Assembly (NCBI RefSeq): GCF_947495995.1
Contig: NZ_CANMAX010000012.1
Coordinates: 28,251-92,250, forward strand
From: an uncultured Tenacibaculum sp.
Lineage (GTDB): Bacteria; Bacteroidota; Bacteroidia; Flavobacteriales; Flavobacteriaceae
Length of the DNA: 64,000 nt
Reading direction: 5' to 3'
Shown in pieces: positions 53,406-62,084 of the stretch. The position numbers and the translations under genes were made by a program. The notes below the pieces were generated by a model that worked only from the letters and a program-made list of their open reading frames with translations, searched no databases and was not told the DNA's origin. Position 1 is the stretch's first letter. Each line of letters starts with the position of its first letter.

Positions 53406-54878
53406 ATGCTTAATTATTTTAAAAAGAATCCTGTAATAACTATTATTATTGGATTTCAACTCTTTAGGTTTATCCTATTACCTTTTATGGGATTAATGCC
53501 TCAAGATGCTTACTATCAGTTTTATGGCGAAAATTTATCGTTCTGCTATTTTGATCATCCTGGCATGATAGGTTATTTTCTCCGCTTTTTTACTACAATC
53601 CTTGGCAAATCTGTCTTTGTAATTAAACTCACAGATTTTATAATTACTACAGCAACATTACTTAGTTTTTACAAACTAGCTTCTCTTTTTCTATCTAAGA
53701 AAAAACTAGAAAGCGCTATGTTAATTATCATATCAACGTTTTTCATTTCAATTTTGTCTTACAATTCTACTCCAGATGTCCCGCTGTTATTATTCTGGAC
53801 ATTGAGTATTTTATTATTATACAAAGCGATTTTTGAAGAAAAACGAGCACACTGGATTTACGCTGGTGTAACAATCGGACTCGCTTTCAATAGTAAGTAT
53901 ACAGCTATTTTACTTCCTTTAGGTTTATTTGCTTTTTTATTGTTTTCAAAAAAATACAGAAAACTAATTGTTTCACCATGGCTTTGGCTTTCTCTAACAG
54001 TTGCTTTCATTATTTCTTTTCCTGTTTGGTGGTGGAATTATCAGAATGAATTTGCATCTTTTATGTTTCAATCTTCAGAAAGAACATCAGACATTTCTAA
54101 ACTTACTTTTTCAAGTAGAACATTTTTTGGTGCTATTGGTCATCAATTATTATTATTACTTCCTTTATTGTTTGGTATTTTTATCTTCTTTTCATTCAAA
54201 TACATCAAACGATTTCTTTTAAAGTTTAAATTACCTAGCAATAAGATATTATTCTTACTTACTTTTTTTATACCTACATTTTTCGGATTTCTTTCTTTAG
54301 CTCCCATTTATTGGGTAAAACTTAATTGGCTTATGCCTTCTTACATTACAGGAATTATTATCGCCAGTCTTTTTATGAGTAAACGATTGATTAAATATCA
54401 ATTAATCTTTTCTATGTTTTTACATCTTTTGATTGCTATACAAGTTCTTTTTTATGTCTTTCCTGTGAAAAGCGATGATACTTGGGTTGGATGGGAAGAA
54501 CTTGCTTTAGAAATAGAAAAACTACAAGAAAAACATCCTGCAACTTTTGTTTTTTCTAATGATAAATATAAGACTACGGCTGCTTTAAACTTTTTTATGA
54601 ATGATCGAATTTATGCGCAGAACATTATAGGTTTACCTGCTTTACATTTCGATTATTTAAACGATGATTTAAGTAAACTAAACGGCTTATCTGCTTTTTA
54701 TGTTGATTCTGACAAGCGTTTCAAAAATGAAAACAAACAAGGAAAAATGTCTTGTCCGCAGTTACCAAAATATTTTGAAAAGTACACAGAATTAGAACCT
54801 ATTATTATTTCTTATAATGGGAGAAAAGTGCGAAAATTCTGGGTGTATTTATGTGAGAATTACAATGCTAATCCTTAG
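53406..54878 (+). CDS. GT39-type membrane glycosyltransferase
   Basis: A 490-residue polytopic protein (about nine to eleven helices) with the ArnT/PMT layout: QDAYYQFYGENL then FDHPGMIGYFLRF carry the acidic and His residues of the first periplasmic loop. FNSKYTAILLPLGL and the SDDTWVGWEELA soluble tail follow. Such enzymes transfer a sugar from a polyprenyl phosphate donor to lipid A or other acceptors in the periplasm. It converges with, and overlaps by 11 bases, a second GT39 gene. Confidence 0.88.
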   Translation: MLNYFKKNPVITIIIGFQLFRFILLPFMGLMPQDAYYQFYGENLSFCYFDHPGMIGYFLRFFTTILGKSVFVIKLTDFIITTATLLSFYKLASLFLSKKKLESAMLIIISTFFISILSYNSTPDVPLLLFWTLSILLLYKAIFEEKRAHWIYAGVTIGLAFNSKYTAILLPLGLFAFLLFSKKYRKLIVSPWLWLSLTVAFIISFPVWWWNYQNEFASFMFQSSERTSDISKLTFSSRTFFGAIGHQLLLLLPLLFGIFIFFSFKYIKRFLLKFKLPSNKILFLLTFFIPTFFGFLSLAPIYWVKLNWLMPSYITGIIIASLFMSKRLIKYQLIFSMFLHLLIAIQVLFYVFPVKSDDTWVGWEELALEIEKLQEKHPATFVFSNDKYKTTAALNFFMNDRIYAQNIIGLPALHFDYLNDDLSKLNGLSAFYVDSDKRFKNENKQGKMSCPQLPKYFEKYTELEPIIISYNGRKVRKFWVYLCENYNANP

Positions 54879-56367
54879 TTAATTCATATAAAAAAATATA
54901 TTTAACTATATGATTTCCTCTTATAATAGGAACGGTTTCTAACATTTCTATTTTTGAATATTCTTTACTGTATAACTTATAAGGATTTTTGAAATTTCTA
55001 CTGTCTGTTATATACAAAACTCTATTTTCCAATGCCGGATATTGCTTATTAATCCAATAATATTTGTGAATATCTTTTAAAGTTCCCACTCCGTAAACTT
55101 TCATTTTATTAGGCCTTGCGATATAATAATCGATATGTGCTGCAGGATACCATCGATTTGTTATTATTGGTAAATCCGTTAAGTTATGTTTTATAAATAT
55201 TTCAGATAGTTTTTCTGAAGCTTGTTCCCAACCATACATATCTAAAATTGCGTCTTTTCTACCTAAACGCTCTTTAGTTTTAGAAGTATTTTGAGGAAAT
55301 AAAAATCCTGTATTAATCATCACAGATACAAAAATCAATAGAATAAAAAAGCTCGACATTCCAATAGTAAGCTTTTTAATTATTCGCTTTTTCTCTGAAA
55401 GAAAAACTGCTAATAATGGTAACAGTGTTAAGTATGAAACTCCTGACCAATGTGGCAACGTATTTCTAGAAATAGACAAATAAATTGTGGTGAAAATTAA
55501 CGGTAATGAACAACTAAAAAAAATGAAAGTAGTTTTTGATGTTAACTGAAATCTTTTCTTTTTTAAAGCTATCAACATTAAAACAAAGACAACAATGATA
55601 TACGGATTGTTGTATACAAACTGACCTAAAATTTCTCTTAAAAAAGAAATCTTATTAAAACGGAAGCCAAAAAATGAAACACGATCACCATGAAATTTAT
55701 AACTGATAAAATCATTTAAATAATTCCAGTAGAAAATCATGGCAATTGCTAAAATTGGAAATATAAATCCGAGATAAAAAACTGACTTTTTCAACCATTT
55801 CTTGTTTTTAACTACAATAAATAAACTAACACCAAAAACAAGGTAAATAGCCTGATATTTAGAATAAATTGCTAGTCCAGAAAATAAAAAAGCTAACAAT
55901 AACTTCGGATACAATTTTCGATCCGGTTCTTTTGGTAAAACTTGAATAAAGAAATAAAAACTCAATAACCAAAAAAACACCAAGGGCGCATCTGGTAAAA
56001 TAAAAGTACCCGCAATTACAAAACCATAAATATGAATATTATATAGTAATACTGAAACTAAACCAACTTTTTCATCTTTCAAATACTTTCCTATAAGAAA
56101 AAGTACATACATGGATAAACTTACAGGAATTATAGCTGCTAATCGAATTATTACTTCTGTATCGAATAATAAATCAAGCGTAAAGAACTGTATAAAAAAA
56201 CCAACCATTGGAGGATGATCAAAATGACTAATATCTGGATATTTAGCATACAACCAATAATACACTTCATCATTTCCAAACTCTAAACTATTCCCTAAGT
56301 AAATTCGTAAAAACGTACTGATAAGAATTACTATAATTACAATTCTTTTATAATTAAGTTGTTGCAT
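54868..56367 (-). CDS. GT39-type membrane glycosyltransferase
   Basis: A 499-residue paralogue of the convergent gene: ndEVYYWLYAKYPD and FDHPPMVGFFIQFF mark the first loop, then KYQAIYLVFG, RNTLPHWSGVSYL and a soluble tail with YGWEQASEKL. About ten membrane helices. Its ATG overlaps the PAP2 phosphatase stop by one base (shared base at 56367), so the two minus-strand genes are coupled. Together they suggest lipid A or polyprenyl-linked sugar modification. Confidence 0.88.
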   Translation of the reverse strand: MQQLNYKRIVIIVILISTFLRIYLGNSLEFGNDEVYYWLYAKYPDISHFDHPPMVGFFIQFFTLDLLFDTEVIIRLAAIIPVSLSMYVLFLIGKYLKDEKVGLVSVLLYNIHIYGFVIAGTFILPDAPLVFFWLLSFYFFIQVLPKEPDRKLYPKLLLAFLFSGLAIYSKYQAIYLVFGVSLFIVVKNKKWLKKSVFYLGFIFPILAIAMIFYWNYLNDFISYKFHGDRVSFFGFRFNKISFLREILGQFVYNNPYIIVVFVLMLIALKKKRFQLTSKTTFIFFSCSLPLIFTTIYLSISRNTLPHWSGVSYLTLLPLLAVFLSEKKRIIKKLTIGMSSFFILLIFVSVMINTGFLFPQNTSKTKERLGRKDAILDMYGWEQASEKLSEIFIKHNLTDLPIITNRWYPAAHIDYYIARPNKMKVYGVGTLKDIHKYYWINKQYPALENRVLYITDSRNFKNPYKLYSKEYSKIEMLETVPIIRGNHIVKYIFLYELTKD

Positions 56368-57047
56368 TAATGAATTCTTTTTCTTTCAGGAAAAAATAAA
56401 CTCATGCTTACAAAAGCTATGAAAACTCCTAAAATAGAACCAACAAATATGTCTATTAAAAAATGTTGAGATAAATAAACTCTTGAAAAACCAGCAATAA
56501 CAGCAAGGAAAACCCAAACATATTGAGAAATACATTTTCTAAAATACAAGCAAAGAATTGCAAAGATTGCAAAGGCTGTCATTGTATGACCTGATGGAAA
56601 AGAATTCCAAAAAGCCATTTTAACACCGTCGATAATATGTAAGTTTTCCAAACCTAAAAATTCTGCTGGTCTAGGAACTCCTTTAAAAACAACTTTTTTA
56701 AAGAAATGAGTAATCAATAAAGTTAAAAAACCTCCAACCATAAAAACTAAAGCCATTTTTCTTTTTACAAAAAGGAATAATAAAGTTAGAACACCAAACA
56801 TAATTCCGTCTCCTAAAAAAGTAGAATATTTAAAAAAGACATCAAAAAAAGAAGAATGATATCTGTTCATCTGTAAATGTAAATCTGCTTTCTTATACAA
56901 AACAACTGATAAAGCAGCTGCGAGAAAAAAGACAAAGTAGATAATTAATACTTCTTTTCTAATACTTTTTACATACAACAGAAAAGAATTAAAAAAACGT
57001 TGAATCGAAAAACTTAGAGTTCTCTTCTTATAAATTACAGTTTCCAT
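56367..57047 (-). CDS. PAP2-family membrane phosphatase
   Basis: A 226-residue protein with about six helices and the three PAP2 motifs: KVVFKGVPRP (motif 1), FPSGHTMTAFA (motif 2) and SRVYLSQHFLIDIFVG (motif 3), giving the catalytic His pair. Family members dephosphorylate undecaprenyl pyrophosphate, lipid A or phosphatidate. Coupling to a GT39 transferase favours a lipid-A or polyprenyl-phosphate role. Confidence 0.9.
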   Translation of the reverse strand: METVIYKKRTLSFSIQRFFNSFLLYVKSIRKEVLIIYFVFFLAAALSVVLYKKADLHLQMNRYHSSFFDVFFKYSTFLGDGIMFGVLTLLFLFVKRKMALVFMVGGFLTLLITHFFKKVVFKGVPRPAEFLGLENLHIIDGVKMAFWNSFPSGHTMTAFAIFAILCLYFRKCISQYVWVFLAVIAGFSRVYLSQHFLIDIFVGSILGVFIAFVSMSLFFPERKRIH

Positions 57048-57230
57048 ACAATAGTTTTTAGCATGCTGTAATATATTTCTAGTAGTTTTCTTTTGATTTA
57101 AGTCTCTTTTAATAAATCATCATTTACAAAATCATTATTAACTATTAATCAATAATTTAATAACACCAATCCTGCATCTTTTTACAGTAATTTAATTTCA
57201 AAAAATATATTTTAAATAAAATAAACGTCT

Positions 57231-57238
57231 TATATTTG
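57231..57238 (+). promoter_or_regulatory. -7 promoter box of rplS
   Basis: TATATTTG followed by CA is an exact -7 match, 70 bases upstream of the rplS ATG, which leaves a leader long enough to hold the hairpin at 57245-57283. Confidence 0.6.
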
Positions 57239-57244
57239 CACTCG

Positions 57245-57283
57245 CAAAAACAACCTCTGACGAGAATCGTGAATGTTGTTTTG
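57245..57283 (+). ncRNA. Candidate L19 ribosomal-protein leader
   Basis: Eight base pairs AAAACAAC (57247-57254) / GTTGTTTT (57275-57282) enclose an internal loop and a second stem ACGA (57260-57263) / TCGT (57267-57270) with a GAA loop. It lies in the rplS 5' leader, between the -7 box and the ATG at 57309. Autoregulatory L19 leaders are described for Flavobacteria (from memory), so this may be one. Confidence 0.5.
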
Positions 57284-57308
57284 TTTAAAACCGCAATTTT
57301 TATAACAA

Positions 57309-57656
57309 ATGGATTTAATTAAATTTGTTCAAGACGAATTCGTTACAAAAAACGATTTACCAGAATTCGCAGCAGGAGATACAATTACTGTATACTACGA
57401 AATTAAAGAAGGAAACAAAACTCGTACTCAGTTCTTTAGAGGAGTTGTAATCCAAAGAAGAGGAAGTGGTTCTTCTGAGACTTTTACTATTAGAAAAATG
57501 TCTGGAACTGTTGGAGTTGAGCGTATCTTCCCAATTAACTTACCATCAATCCAAAAGATTGAAATTAATAAAAGAGGTAAAGTTCGTAGAGCTAGAATCT
57601 ATTACTTTAGAGGTCTTACTGGTAAGAAAGCAAGAATTAAAGAAAGAAGAATCTAA
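57309..57656 (+). CDS. rplS: Ribosomal protein L19
   Basis: A 115-residue protein of normal length: an N-terminal helix MDLIKFVQDE, FAAGDTITVYYEIKEG, FFRGVVIQRRGSGSSETFTIRK and the end KARIKERRI. L19 lies at the 30S-50S interface of the ribosome. It is separated from trmD by 4 kb and is monocistronic with its own promoter, leader and terminator. Confidence 0.98.
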   Translation: MDLIKFVQDEFVTKNDLPEFAAGDTITVYYEIKEGNKTRTQFFRGVVIQRRGSGSSETFTIRKMSGTVGVERIFPINLPSIQKIEINKRGKVRRARIYYFRGLTGKKARIKERRI

Positions 57657-57675
57657 TCTATCTTTTAGAAATAAT

Positions 57676-57709
57676 AAAAAGCGATGTTTTAAACATTGCT
57701 TTTTTTTTG
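57676..57709 (+). terminator. Rho-independent terminator of rplS
   Basis: AAAAAGCGATGTTT (57676-57689) pairs with AAACATTGCTTTTT (57691-57704), with one G-T pair, and is followed by a T-run. Confidence 0.85.
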
Positions 57710-57790
57710 TTTCATATACAACAAATACGAAATAAGAGTTAACTTTTTTTTTAATAAGAAATTAACAATAAATAAATCAATTGTAATACT

Positions 57791-57798
57791 TAAATTTG
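57791..57798 (+). promoter_or_regulatory. -7 promoter box of icd
   Basis: TAAATTTG followed by CA is an exact -7 match, 32 bases upstream of the ATG at 57831. Confidence 0.55.
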
Positions 57799-57830
57799 CA
57801 TCACTTCAAATTAAAATAACTAGATAATTT

Positions 57831-60056
57831 ATGAGCGCAACTGCAAAAATTATGTATACAAAAACAGACGAGGCTCCAGCGTTAGCTACCCGTTCGTTTT
57901 TGCCTATCGTAAAAGCATATACAAAGTCATCTAATATAGAAATTATAACTAAAGATATTTCTTTAGCAGGAAGAATATTAGCTAACTTCTCGGAATACTT
58001 ATCTGAAGAGCAACGTGTAGAAGATGCTTTAGCTTTTTTAGGAGAATTAGCAACTAAACCTGAAGCTAATATCATTAAACTTCCAAATATTAGTGCTTCT
58101 GTACCGCAATTAAAAGCTGCAGTTAAAGAACTTCAACAATTAGGATATGCTTTACCAGACTATCCAGAAGAAGTTGAAACAGATGAAGATAAAAAAGTTC
58201 TAGCTTTATATAATAAAGTAAAAGGTTCTGCTGTAAACCCAGTATTACGTGAAGGTAACTCTGATCGTCGTGCTCCAAAAGCAGTTAAAAATTATGCAAA
58301 GAAAAATCCTCATTCAATGGGAGCTTGGAGTTCAGACTCTAAAACTCACGTTGCTACTATGGGAGATAACGACTTTGCTCATAACGAAAAGTCTGTAACT
58401 GTAGCTAATGCAACAGATGTTAAAATAGTACATACAGATGCTAACGGAACTGAAACAGTTTTAAAAGCTAGCACTTCATTATTAGCAGGAGAAATTATTG
58501 ATGCTTCTGTAATGAACAAAAAAGCTTTACTAACTTTCTTAGATAAAGAAATTAAAGATGCTAAAGATCAAGGTATCTTATTCTCTTTACACATGAAAGC
58601 TACTATGATGAAAGTTTCAGATCCAATTATTTTTGGTCACGCTGTAAAAACTTTCTTCAAAGATGTTTTTGCTAAGCATGGAGAAACTTTTGAAGAAATT
58701 GGAGTTGATGTAAACAATGGTTTCGGAAACTTATTAAGTAACTTAGATGAAGTTTCTGCTGAAAAGAAAGCTGAAATTTTAGCTGATATTGAAGCTGTAT
58801 ACGCAAATAACCCTGATGTAGCAATGGTTGATTCTGATAAAGGAATCACAAACTTACATGTTCCTTCAGATGTTATTATTGATGCTTCTATGCCAGCTAT
58901 GATTCGTACTTCTGGTCAAATGTGGAATAAAGAAGGAAAGCAACAAGATACCAAAGCTGTAATTCCAGATAGTTCTTACGCTTCATTATACCAAGCTACT
59001 ATAGAGTTCTGTAAAGAAAATGGAGCTTTTGATCCAACAACTATGGGAACTGTTCCCAATGTAGGATTAATGGCTAAGAAAGCTGAAGAATATGGATCTC
59101 ATGACAAAACTTTTGAAATCGCTGCTGATGGAAAAGTTTCTGTTATCGATAGCGAAGGAAATACTTTAATAGAGCACACTGTTGAAGCTGGTGATATATG
59201 GAGAATGTGTCAAACTAAAGATGCTCCAGTTAAAGATTGGGTTAAGTTAGCTGTAACAAGAGCTGAAGCTATGCAAGCTCCTGCTGTATTTTGGTTAGAC
59301 AAAAACAGAGCTCACGATGCTGAATTAATTAAAAAAGTAGAAGCATATTTACCAGAACATGATACAACTGGATTAGAGATTTTAATCAAATCTGTCTCTG
59401 AAGCAACTTCTTATACTTTAACAAGAGTTAAAAATGGAGAAGATACTATTTCTGTTACAGGAAATGTTTTACGTGACTACTTAACAGATTTATTCCCTAT
59501 TTTAGAATTAGGTACTTCTGCAAAAATGTTATCTATCGTTCCTTTAATGAATGGTGGTGGTTTATTTGAAACTGGTGCTGGTGGATCTGCTCCTAAACAC
59601 GTTCAACAATTCGTTGGTGAGAATCACTTACGTTGGGATTCTTTAGGTGAATTCTTAGCTTTAGCTGTTTCATTAGAGCATTTAGGACAAACTAATAATA
59701 ACGACAAAGCTTTAGTTTTAGCTGAGACTTTAGATGATGCTATTGAGAAATTATTAGATAATAAAAAATCTCCTTCAAGAAAAACAGGAGAATTAGACAA
59801 CAGAGGTAGTCATTTTTATTTAGCAATGTATTGGGCACAAGAATTAGCTTCTCAAGATAAAAATGCTGAATTAAAAGCTGAATTTTCTGCTGTAGCTGAT
59901 AAAATGAAAGCTAACGAAGATAAAATTGTAAATGAATTAAATGAAGTTCAAGGTAAAGCTATAGAAATTGGTGGATACTATATTCCTACTGATAATTTAG
60001 CTGACAGTTTCATGAGACCAAATGAAACTTTAAACTCAATTTTAGCTGAACTATAA
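57831..60056 (+). CDS. icd: Monomeric NADP-dependent isocitrate dehydrogenase
   Basis: A 741-residue single-chain enzyme of the citrate cycle that oxidatively decarboxylates isocitrate to 2-oxoglutarate. It belongs to the monomeric IDH class, unrelated in length to the 420-residue dimeric form. Motifs: EGNSDRRAPKAVKNYAKKNP near 140, SSDSKTHVATM, MVDSDKGITNLHVPSDVIIDASMP, VPNVGLMAKKAEEYGSHDKTF, FWLDKNRAHDAELI, and GGGLFETGAGGSAPKHV. The bulk of glutamate precursor for the heme C5 pathway passes through 2-oxoglutarate. Confidence 0.97.
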   Translation: MSATAKIMYTKTDEAPALATRSFLPIVKAYTKSSNIEIITKDISLAGRILANFSEYLSEEQRVEDALAFLGELATKPEANIIKLPNISASVPQLKAAVKELQQLGYALPDYPEEVETDEDKKVLALYNKVKGSAVNPVLREGNSDRRAPKAVKNYAKKNPHSMGAWSSDSKTHVATMGDNDFAHNEKSVTVANATDVKIVHTDANGTETVLKASTSLLAGEIIDASVMNKKALLTFLDKEIKDAKDQGILFSLHMKATMMKVSDPIIFGHAVKTFFKDVFAKHGETFEEIGVDVNNGFGNLLSNLDEVSAEKKAEILADIEAVYANNPDVAMVDSDKGITNLHVPSDVIIDASMPAMIRTSGQMWNKEGKQQDTKAVIPDSSYASLYQATIEFCKENGAFDPTTMGTVPNVGLMAKKAEEYGSHDKTFEIAADGKVSVIDSEGNTLIEHTVEAGDIWRMCQTKDAPVKDWVKLAVTRAEAMQAPAVFWLDKNRAHDAELIKKVEAYLPEHDTTGLEILIKSVSEATSYTLTRVKNGEDTISVTGNVLRDYLTDLFPILELGTSAKMLSIVPLMNGGGLFETGAGGSAPKHVQQFVGENHLRWDSLGEFLALAVSLEHLGQTNNNDKALVLAETLDDAIEKLLDNKKSPSRKTGELDNRGSHFYLAMYWAQELASQDKNAELKAEFSAVADKMKANEDKIVNELNEVQGKAIEIGGYYIPTDNLADSFMRPNETLNSILAEL

Positions 60057-60075
60057 TTTGATTTAAAATAAATAT

Positions 60076-60106
60076 AAAAGCCGGTTAAAAAAACCGGCTT
60101 TTTTTA
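60076..60106. terminator. Bidirectional terminator between icd and the MscS gene
   Basis: AAAAGCCGGTT (60076-60086) pairs with AACCGGCTTTT (60092-60102) over a five-base loop, with T-run to the right and A-rich sequence to the left. It ends icd and, on the minus strand, the MscS-type gene. Confidence 0.88.
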
Positions 60107-60116
60107 TTGCTTAAAT

Positions 60117-60947
60117 TTACTTTTCCATTGTTACAATACGTTGTGGTAACGGAGCTTTATATCCTGCATCTCCTAATGCTTCAACTATTTTCTGACGAGT
60201 ATCCCAATATACATCCCAGTAATTATTACAATCAACATAAGGTAACGCTAATAATTCAACACTATTTTCTCCTAAATTGTTTACTGCAACTCTTGGCTCC
60301 TTCCCTACTTCTTTCAATACATTTGCATCATTCTTTAAAACATCTAAAACTATTTCTTTAGCTTTTTTAATATCTGCTCCATAACGAATAGCGAAAGGCA
60401 TATCAACTCTTAAACTTCCAATAGCCGTTAAATTTGTAATCTTATTAGATGTAATTGCTGAATTTGGGATAATTTCAGTTTCATTTTGAAAAGTTTCAAT
60501 AACGGTTACAAAAACAGAAATCTCTTTAACAAAACCAAAAGCCCCATTAGTTTTAATTAAATCTCCAACTTTAAAAGGTCTGAAAATTAAAAGCATTACT
60601 CCAGATGCTAAATGACCTAATGATCCGTTAAATGCACTTCCTATTGCAAAAGCAGCAGCAGCGATAACAGCTGCGAAAGATGCGGTTGGTATTCCTACTA
60701 TTCCAGCTATAGAAATTAATAATAAAGCCTTTAAAGCAAAACCTATTAGTGTTATTAAAAACGGACGTAATGTTTCATCAACATGTTTGCTTTCAAATAC
60801 CTTGGCTACTGTTCTCATTAACATCCCTATAATCCATAAACCAAGAATTAAAGCTGCAAATGCTCCAATTAATTTAAGTCCCCAATCCCCAAATCCTGAA
60901 GCTATAGAATTGTAAAAATTTGATATTGATTCTGTTACTGTTTTCAT
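60117..60947 (-). CDS. mscS: MscS-type mechanosensitive channel
   Basis: A 276-residue protein, near the length of E. coli MscS (286). Three hydrophobic helices lie at about 25-50, 63-84 and 90-120. The pore-lining TM3 has a Gly/Ala-rich pattern (AAAAFAIGSAFNGSLGHLASGVML), and the beta-domain start FKVGDLIKTNGAFGFVKEI follows. It releases solutes on hypo-osmotic shock. It converges with icd across a shared terminator. The symbol follows the family. Confidence 0.92.
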   Translation of the reverse strand: MKTVTESISNFYNSIASGFGDWGLKLIGAFAALILGLWIIGMLMRTVAKVFESKHVDETLRPFLITLIGFALKALLLISIAGIVGIPTASFAAVIAAAAFAIGSAFNGSLGHLASGVMLLIFRPFKVGDLIKTNGAFGFVKEISVFVTVIETFQNETEIIPNSAITSNKITNLTAIGSLRVDMPFAIRYGADIKKAKEIVLDVLKNDANVLKEVGKEPRVAVNNLGENSVELLALPYVDCNNYWDVYWDTRQKIVEALGDAGYKAPLPQRIVTMEK

Positions 60948-61024
60948 AAATTGATTTTTAATTAATTACATAAAATAAGACACCACTTATCTACTTTTAG
61001 TCACCTTCTACCAATAATTAATTG

Positions 61025-61032
61025 TAAATTTG
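61025..61032 (+). promoter_or_regulatory. -7 promoter box of murQ
   Basis: TAAATTTG, exact match, then AAGC, then the ATG at 61037: the same four-base spacing as at the kinase gene, recR and trmD. Confidence 0.6.
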
Positions 61033-61036
61033 AAGC

Positions 61037-61855
61037 ATGGATTTTATCAAAACTACAGAGCAAGAATCAAATTATAACGATCTTGAAAAGATGAATTTAA
61101 CCGAATTATTAACCAATATTAATAATGAGGATAAAACTGTACCTCTAGCTGTTGAAAAAGCAATTCCACAGATAGAAAAATTGGTAGAATCTATAGTTTT
61201 AAAATTAGAAAAAGGTGGCCGTTTATTTTATTTAGGAGCTGGAACTAGTGGTAGACTTGGTGTAGTAGATGCTTCTGAATGTCCTCCAACTTTTGGTGTA
61301 TCGTATGATATTGTAATCGGATTAATAGCTGGTGGAGATACTGCCATAAGAAAAGCTGTAGAATTTGCTGAAGATTCTAAAGATCAAGGTTGGAAAGATT
61401 TAAAAAAGCATCAAATATCAGATAAAGACGTTGTTATTGGTATAGCAGCTTCTGGAACTACTCCATACGTAATAAACGCATTAAAAGAATGTAATGCAAA
61501 TAATATTATTACGGGTTGCATAACTTGTAATGAAAACAGTACGTTAGCTTTAACAGCAAAATTTCCTATCGTGGTAGTGGTTGGTCCAGAATTTTTAACA
61601 GGAAGTTCAAGAATGAAAGCTGGAACAGCTCAAAAGCTAGTTCTTAATATGATTTCTACTACTACCATGATTAAATTAGGAAAAGTAAAAGGTAATAAAA
61701 TGATTGACATGCAATTATCTAACAAAAAATTGGTAGAAAGAGGTGAAAAAATGTTAGTTTCTGAGTTAAATGTAGACTTAACTACTGCTAAGGAGTTATT
61801 AGAAACACATGGAAATGTTAGAGAAGCAATTAGAAAACACAAAAGTAATGAGTAA
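61037..61855 (+). CDS. murQ: N-acetylmuramic acid 6-phosphate etherase
   Basis: A 272-residue SIS-domain enzyme that cleaves the lactyl ether of MurNAc-6-phosphate during peptidoglycan recycling. Motifs: TEQESNYNDLEKMNLTELL at the start, LGAGTSGRLGVVDASECPPTFG (catalytic Glu), GIAASGTTPYVINAL, and GPEFLTGSSRMKAGTAQK. It overlaps the next gene by eight bases and begins an operon with a small membrane protein and an ATP-grasp enzyme. Confidence 0.96.
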   Translation: MDFIKTTEQESNYNDLEKMNLTELLTNINNEDKTVPLAVEKAIPQIEKLVESIVLKLEKGGRLFYLGAGTSGRLGVVDASECPPTFGVSYDIVIGLIAGGDTAIRKAVEFAEDSKDQGWKDLKKHQISDKDVVIGIAASGTTPYVINALKECNANNIITGCITCNENSTLALTAKFPIVVVVGPEFLTGSSRMKAGTAQKLVLNMISTTTMIKLGKVKGNKMIDMQLSNKKLVERGEKMLVSELNVDLTTAKELLETHGNVREAIRKHKSNE

Positions 61856-62084
61856 TAAATCATACGAAAAACCAGTAAAAAAATTCTTGGTTTTACTTTC
61901 TTTATTAGTGATTTCTCCTGTTGTCTTAAGTTTAGCTTTTAGAGCTTTAAGAAGTTTCCATGAGATGCCAAAAATAATAATAGCATATATTTTATTAATT
62001 TTGGGTATCTTACTAGTATTATATACGGTTTATTTTGGTTTCAAGACTTTTAAATCTTTATTAGATACACTTTTTGACGATTAA
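61848..62084 (+). CDS. Small two-helix membrane protein (DUF6095-like)
   Basis: A 78-residue protein with two hydrophobic helices (about 12-32 and 42-65) and a short charged N-terminus (MSNKSYEKPVKK). I chose the ATG at 61848, which overlaps murQ by eight bases; a start 13 codons earlier lies deep in murQ. It recalls the DUF6095 small proteins of Flavobacteriia (from memory). Its stop overlaps the ATG of the ATP-grasp gene (TAATG). Confidence 0.65.
   Translation: MSNKSYEKPVKKFLVLLSLLVISPVVLSLAFRALRSFHEMPKIIIAYILLILGILLVLYTVYFGFKTFKSLLDTLFDD

Noticed and set aside
57466..57735. Overlapping plus-strand frame in rplS
   Set aside because: It is a shadow frame in a highly conserved ribosomal-protein gene and reads through its terminator.
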